This document shows, piece after piece, positions 7,790 to 11,807 of a stretch of DNA of 11,807 nucleotides. Made by a program: the position numbers and the translations under genes. The notes beneath the pieces were generated by a model that was given only the letters and a program-made list of their open reading frames with translations, did not search any database and was not told the origin of the DNA. The stretch's first letter is position 1. Each line of letters starts with the position of its first letter. The stretch spans positions 1 through 11,807 of the forward strand of contig MSJH02000142.1 of assembly GCA_001931875.2 (NCBI GenBank), in the 5' to 3' direction. Source of the stretch: Byssochlamys sp. IMV 00236. Its lineage: Eukaryota; Ascomycota; Eurotiomycetes; Eurotiales; Thermoascaceae.

Positions 7790-8209
7790 ATGAGGTTGTT
7801 TTTTATAAATAATCCACTTTTAAATGATAATAAAAGTAGAATCTCGCTTAAATCGTTACATAAATTGATAAAGAAAAAGAACACTCTATCAAAGACTGAC
7901 ACTACTACTACAACAACAGCTACTACTACTACATCATCAACAGTATCATTATCCAAACCAGTCAAGTTATCAGTAAATGGTTATAAACAACAACAATGGA
8001 TAGAACATCGAACGACGAGTGATGATGCATGTCCAATCATTTATTCAACTCACAGTTATATAAGGAATAAACGATCAAATCCAAATCAACTTAGGATAAT
8101 AGCAGCAGCTAATAAATCCAATTGTGCAGTAGCATTTCCCAAGTGCTTACATAAAAGAAATGATCAGTTTATTTGGGGTAAGCAAAGTCAATTAAGATAT
8201 CAATTATAG
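7790..8209 (+). CDS. Unrecognised 139-aa protein
   Basis: An intact single-exon frame from ATG 7790 to TAG 8207-8209. I do not recognise it with certainty. The N-terminus is basic (SLHKLIKKKN, 22-31), followed by a Thr-rich low-complexity run (38-51) coded by mixed ACT/ACA codons. The C-terminal half looks more ordered and gene-like: IIYSTHSYIRNKRSNPNQLR (83-102) and a final block KRNDQFIWGKQSQLRYQL (122-139). No signal peptide or membrane segment is seen. It lies 175 nt after the agmatinase-like gene on the same strand and converges with the STK19-like gene, 82 nt between stops. A GGTAAGC donor-like site at 8177-8183 leaves open a different 3' end. It may be a small conserved fungal protein; function is unknown. 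Confidence 0.6.
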   Translation: MRLFFINNPLLNDNKSRISLKSLHKLIKKKNTLSKTDTTTTTTATTTTSSTVSLSKPVKLSVNGYKQQQWIEHRTTSDDACPIIYSTHSYIRNKRSNPNQLRIIAAANKSNCAVAFPKCLHKRNDQFIWGKQSQLRYQL

Positions 8210-8291
8210 CAATCGTCCTTTACTTGTCATCTTCAACATGTTACCCATTGTACCTATTGAATATCTATTTTATGTTATTATCATTGTAAAT

Positions 8292-9305
8292 TTATGTAAT
8301 CCTCAACCTTTCGACTCTTCCACTTCCAACTAAATCATGTATCAGAAAGTCCATGTTTAATATGGTTTTATGCAACTTTTTTGCTTTCAACAACTAACAA
8401 AAAAAGAGAGAAAATAAATAAAAAGTTAATGAATGTATTATATTTACAGTTTCCATTATATCTTTTGTTGGTCTTTTCGATATCATTCTCAATATTTCTG
8501 TTCTACCATGTGTTATATTGGACATAAAGTATCCCTGTTTTCTTATTGAGAACCAATATAGATTCACTTGTAAATGAGGTATTAATAATCCATTGTTCAC
8601 CAACTCTCTATATAAATATATTAAAAATATACACAGATGTGTATTAATTTATATATACTTGATTCCTAAATCATTCAAACCAAAGTCATTCAAATCATGC
8701 GTGGATATTGTCACTTGGTTAAAATATCGCTCATCTTGTATTATTGACATATACTTGGCTATTTTTATATATATTCATAAAGATATCTATTTATAGTAAT
8801 CATCTATGCATACCGATCACATCCTTCTCTTCACTTTTTATTTTCTCAATCATCTTGCAATAATCTTGTACTTTCATCATCACATATTCATCTTCTACTG
8901 AACCAATAATATGAAACTTTCTCCATTTTCCTGATAGAATAGCTTCTTGCTATATACAATATTTATTATAAAATATTGATCTCTCTCTCGTATTCATACC
9001 AATTCATTATCAATCATGGTCGGATTAGGTAATATGCTGTAAATTTGATGTAGAAAACAAATAGGTATCCCCGTATTGTTCAATCGAATCAAATAGTTGG
9101 CTGCATTTATACTGTCAGATTCGATTTGTGTAGCGACAATGTCATTATCAAAGTCGTCATCATCATCTTTATTATTATGACTGTTTATCAATTCATTCTT
9201 GATCTTGTTTACTTTACGCCTTTCTATTCCATAAACATCAGGTTTATGAATGGTTTGTTGTGTTCTATATAGTTTTTGTTCAAGATCAATTCGTTTTCTA
9301 TTCAT
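8292..9305 (-). CDS. STK19: STK19-family winged-helix protein
   Basis: Five exons: 9305-9000, 8949-8814, 8758-8659, 8607-8448 and 8393-8292. Introns are 50, 55, 51 and 54 nt with matching phases, giving 267 aa, close to human STK19 (about 254). Family-like blocks: the N-terminal third (LIRLNNTGIPICFLHQIYSI), then YWFSIRKQGYFMSNITHGR (198-216) running into TEILRMISKR, and a C-terminal HDLVGSGRVERLRIT (253-267). The last appears only after removing the intron at 8394-8447, which has a fine polypyrimidine tract. An acidic DDDDD run and basic N-terminus suggest a nuclear protein. Despite its name the human protein is now regarded as a DNA-binding winged-helix protein acting in transcription-coupled nucleotide excision repair, linking stalled RNA polymerase II, CSA and TFIIH. 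That role here is inferred from homology alone. Confidence 0.85.
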
Positions 9306-9652
9306 TTTTATAAAGAAGAAAAAGAGAGATATTTTTTATGCGTAGTCGATATTGAATGTTTAAAACTGCGATGTGCTTAGAGAAATAGGTCTCTCTTTTT
9401 CTTTATTCCGAATAAAGATATACACAGTCTCATCGCACTTTCACATTGTCTGATTCTATCACAAACCTAAATACAACGACGGCCCAAAAACAATAAAGAA
9501 ATACATACAATTCACCAGAAATTCTTTAAACTATCATCTTATTTTAAGATTAACCCTTGTATTGCAAACATATCATCTCTGGAAAGACTTGATCAAAACT
9601 GTTAAATGCTAAAAAGTAAGCAAAAGGTGCTCCAGAGAATATAAAGGACTAT
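9306..9652. other. Intergenic region upstream of the STK19-like gene
   Basis: About 350 nt without a supported gene. It should contain the promoter of the STK19-like gene (leftward) and possibly the decayed 5' part of the retroelement remnant to the right, since short reading pieces interrupted by stops precede 9653. I saw no LTR-like terminal repeats or RNA gene. Confidence 0.55.
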
Positions 9653-10655
9653 TTGGAAAAGAAAAAAAACTTACCAAAAAGGAATGTAGCATTATGGGTT
9701 GACTTTGTTGGTGTGAACTTTGACCATGTTGTGAAGAATCTTCTTGGTAACCCTGCACTTGCTGATACTTGTATGGGTCAAAATCCCTTTGCGAAAATCA
9801 CTGCTAGCGATGATGCACACATTCAAGAGGACTATCGAACTTGTTCTTCATCTATAAACAGGATTATTCGAAAAGGCCAAACAGCTGAAGCAAAGTATAT
9901 TATCAAGCAGAAACTAGATGACTCAATGATCAAAACTTCCAACTATATTACTCAATTTGCATCTGTGGTATACATGATGATGACCGAATTAAGGAATTGT
10001 GTGTTTGATGTGGATAATAGTACTGGTAGACTGAAGCTAACAAGATTCACGGGATTTAATATTGCAAGTATATTGCCTATTGACTTCGCGTCTGCAGTGT
10101 CTGAAGATTTCCTTTATTCGTCCATTTTTATTCAAGATTTCAATTTATTATTGACCAACACTACATGTACCAGAAAATAGACTAATTGTGTTACCTCTGT
10201 AACAAGGTTTCCTACTCTCCAGCACACAAGGCGGTGTGTCCTGTACATAAACACGCAATTCGTGGCATAATTGGTGTTCCTTCCTCTGGTCTTTCGGCTT
10301 CTGTGCCTGGCTCATACATACACAGGTCTATGCACACTGTAAACGAGTCAGCAAACGATATGAACAACGGAGAAGACGTTCAGATGCAAGAATACCTTCC
10401 TCTGTTAGAAAGCGAAAATCAAGAGTTATTGGACAGCTCTTCCCTTTGTAATTTGACAAATCATTCACTTGATTTAAATACTCATTCATTGTTCCAATAA
10501 TTATAGAGAATCATAAAACATGGGCGATTGTTGACACTGGTTCTACACTTAGTACCATATCCCCAGCGCTGGTTAATATATTAAAACAATACACCAATAA
10601 AATATTTATGCTGAATTCGATTGTGTTTCACTGTCCCCTTAAATTCTACATATAA
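9653..10655 (+). pseudogene. Decayed LTR-retrotransposon gag / zinc-knuckle / protease remnant
   Basis: Three coding pieces follow one another in three different frames. Piece 1 (9653-10180, 175 aa, no ATG start) is a Gag-like helical region that I cannot assign firmly. Piece 2 (10186-10500) begins with CYLCNKVSYSPAHKAVCPVH, a Cys/His cluster like a nucleocapsid zinc knuckle though spaced C-x2-C-x8-H-x3-C. Piece 3 (about 10494-10655) contains TWAIVDTGSTLSTISPAL, the active-site block of a retropepsin-like aspartic protease, with the catalytic DTG coded at 10533-10541. Order gag, knuckle, protease fits a Ty3/Gypsy-type element. No reverse transcriptase, RNase H, integrase or LTR follows, so it is a truncated, frameshifted copy. 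A stop at 10183-10185 also interrupts the frame just upstream of the knuckle. Confidence 0.65.
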
Positions 10656-11091
10656 TACCACACTAATGCTACGGGCGCTTCTTCTAGGCACTACCCTAAG
10701 GCTGTCTAACAGGATATCCTTTGACATGAAATAATTCATTTTAATTACACTTGAATGATCTTGGTTATTTGTTGATCAAATTGAAAACATGAATTAGAAT
10801 AAATTTATTTCCTTCTTGAAAAGAAAAATAAACCAAGATAGAAGCTTTATAAAATTGTATTCTACATCAACTAACATGGAAATAGTTTGATTCCTGAGCA
10901 AGTTTAACGTGACATCGAACATTGAAAAGCTTTGTTGACGATATCACAGGTAGTGGACAGAGGAAACGCTAGTAGAATTAGCCTACTTTCTGGTGCATGT
11001 AGTGTTCATCTTCATTATTTGGTAGTCACTATTTGGATTTGATTCATAGTTATTATTTTGAATAAAGTGTACCAAATCATTTCAATTTCAG
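10656..11091. other. Non-coding stretch before the zinc-finger gene
   Basis: About 435 nt of AT-rich DNA with no exon I can defend. It may hold the eroded tail of the retroelement, the promoter and first exon of the downstream zinc-finger gene, and an intron ending in CAATTTCAG at 11083-11091. A GTAGTC at 11022-11027 could be the matching donor (70-nt intron), but no clear start codon leads into it. Confidence 0.5.
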
Positions 11092-11807
11092 CTGACACAG
11101 GACCAACTTCACCGATTCCACCGATCCCACCAGTACCACAGCCTATTCCACAGCCAATTCCACCAATACCACAGTCAATACCACAGTCAATACCACAGCC
11201 AATACCACAGCCAATTCCACCAATACCACAGTCAATACCACAGTCAATACCACAGTCAATACCACAGTCAGTTCCACCAATACCACAGCCTATTTCACCA
11301 ATACCACAGCCAATACCACAGCCAATTCCACCAATACCACAGTCAATACCACAGTCAATACCACAGTCAGTTCCACAGTCAGTTCCACCAATACCACAGT
11401 CAATCCCACAGCCAATACCACAGCCAATTCCACCAATACCACAGCCAATCCCACCAATGCCACAGCCTATTTCACCAATTCCACAGTCTATTTCACCGAT
11501 TAACGCTTTTTTTCCTTTGATCTTTAATTCCATGGGCTCTTCCATTTGTCAAGATTGTGAAAAGTCGTTTTCATCGAAACAAGCCTTAAATCGTCATATC
11601 TACCGTTTTCACTCCAAAGAAACCACTATCGAGTTGAATAAAGGAAAGTGAAAGCTTCACGTTTGTTTGTTTTTGAATACTAATGAATATTTTATTTAAT
11701 AATCTCAAAAACGGTGATTAGGGATGATAAAGGGGTTTTTGCTTGTCCATATTGTGATGAGAAGCACTATCCTAATCCCGATTCATTGAAAAGACACATA
11801 AAAAAAA
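11092..11807 (+). CDS. C2H2 zinc-finger protein with Ile-Pro-Gln repeats (partial at both ends)
   Basis: The exon from about 11092 to 11647 follows an acceptor-like CAATTTCAG and is spliced over a 74-nt intron (11648-11721, with a TACTAATG branch-like box) to an exon running off the window end. Residues coded at 11115-11498 are an IPQP/IPQS/IPP repeat. A first C2H2 finger is CQDCEKSFSSKQ..., with C-x2-C-x12-H-x4-H coded at 11547-11612. After splicing a second begins CPYCDEKHYPNPDSLKRH (from 11744), with its last His beyond the edge. Such tandem fingers usually bind DNA. No ATG opens the frame upstream of the repeat; ATGs inside it are at 11457 and 11532. The true start is therefore in an unseen upstream exon, or the protein starts late. 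It lies about 440 nt after a retroelement remnant, so an element-associated origin is possible. Confidence 0.6.
11115..11498 (+). repeat. Coding minisatellite, 12-nt and 9-nt units (IPQ[P/S] and IPP)
   Basis: The DNA is built from a 12-nt unit close to CCAATACCACAG, alternating with 9-nt units that lack the CAG codon. It encodes about 35 consecutive tetra- or tripeptides such as IPQS, IPQP, IPP, VPQS and ISP. All units are multiples of three, so length change keeps the frame. Silent A/T/C variation at the Ile and Pro third positions shows the array is not freshly expanded. The reverse strand is also open, as a side effect. Confidence 0.9.

Noticed and set aside
7699..7965. Minus-strand open frame with a Val-rich hydrophobic run resembling a membrane segment
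   Set aside because: It mirrors the Thr codons of the plus-strand 139-aa frame and is otherwise low complexity, with no splice or domain support.
8394..8447. Hydrophobic C-terminal tail (HSLTFYLFSLFFC) on the STK19-like protein, which would suggest a tail anchor
   Set aside because: The tail is the translation of a 54-nt intron. Splicing gives the expected family C-terminus HDLVGSGRVERLRIT.
8593..8796. Plus-strand frame of 67 aa rich in Ile, Tyr and Lys
   Set aside because: It overlaps STK19 exons and AT-rich introns on the opposite strand and has no recognisable features.
11115..11498. CRISPR-like array
   Set aside because: The units are adjacent 9-12 nt codon repeats with no unique spacers, inside a coding frame of a eukaryotic gene.
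11015..11545. Minus-strand open frame rich in GIGCGIDCGI repeats, like a Gly/Cys-rich protein
   Set aside because: It is the reverse reading of the Ile-Pro-Gln minisatellite. Units divisible by three and free of stops keep both strands open. The plus strand continues into C2H2 fingers, so that strand is the coding one.

Overview
The window looks like a piece of nuclear DNA from an early-diverging fungus, most likely Mucoromycota (Mucorales-like). The genes are AT-rich and split by very short introns. All 17 introns I could place in the five well-resolved genes are 48-56 nt with GT..AG ends. Intergenic DNA is rich in homopolymers, and a decayed retroelement is present. Both ends fall in A/T homopolymer runs, so the window may be a whole contig bounded by assembly breaks.

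Layout. (1) 91-307 (+): the last exon or exons of an unrecognised gene cut by the left edge, whose stop codon lies 23 nt from that of the next gene. (2) 331-1892 (-): a Rad2/XPG/FEN1-family nuclease, four exons, 469 aa, with the acidic active-site residues intact and an unusually long spacer between the N and I regions. (3) 2009-2894 (-): a LOG-family cytokinin-riboside-monophosphate phosphoribohydrolase, five exons, 227 aa. (4) 2895-3849: intergenic, with two TGAGTCA boxes and a T12A11 tract. (5) 3850-6168 (-): an Hrd3/SEL1L-type ER-associated degradation adaptor, six exons, 684 aa, with a signal peptide. (6) 6169-6453: a divergent promoter region with a 15-nt palindrome and a CCAAT box. (7) 6454-7614 (+): an agmatinase-type ureohydrolase with a signal peptide, two exons, 368 aa. 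(8) 7790-8209 (+): a 139-aa orphan protein. (9) 8292-9305 (-): an STK19-family winged-helix protein, five exons, 267 aa. (10) 9653-10655 (+): a broken gag / zinc-knuckle / retropepsin remnant whose parts lie in three reading frames. (11) 11092-11807 (+): the start of a C2H2 zinc-finger gene with a long Ile-Pro-Gln repeat, running off the right edge.

The genes do not form one pathway. They are ordinary eukaryotic single genes: DNA repair (FEN1-like and STK19-like), ER protein quality control (Hrd3-like), guanidine/polyamine metabolism (ureohydrolase) and nucleotide metabolism (LOG). The right-hand 2 kb and the extreme left are accessory in character. I found no convincing new multi-gene system. 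The items most worth a second look are the FEN1-like protein with its long spacer, the orphan 139-aa protein, the STK19 homologue, and the repeat-zinc-finger gene beside the retroelement remnant. The exon models are my own reading of splice sites, domain continuity and phase; no transcript evidence was available.
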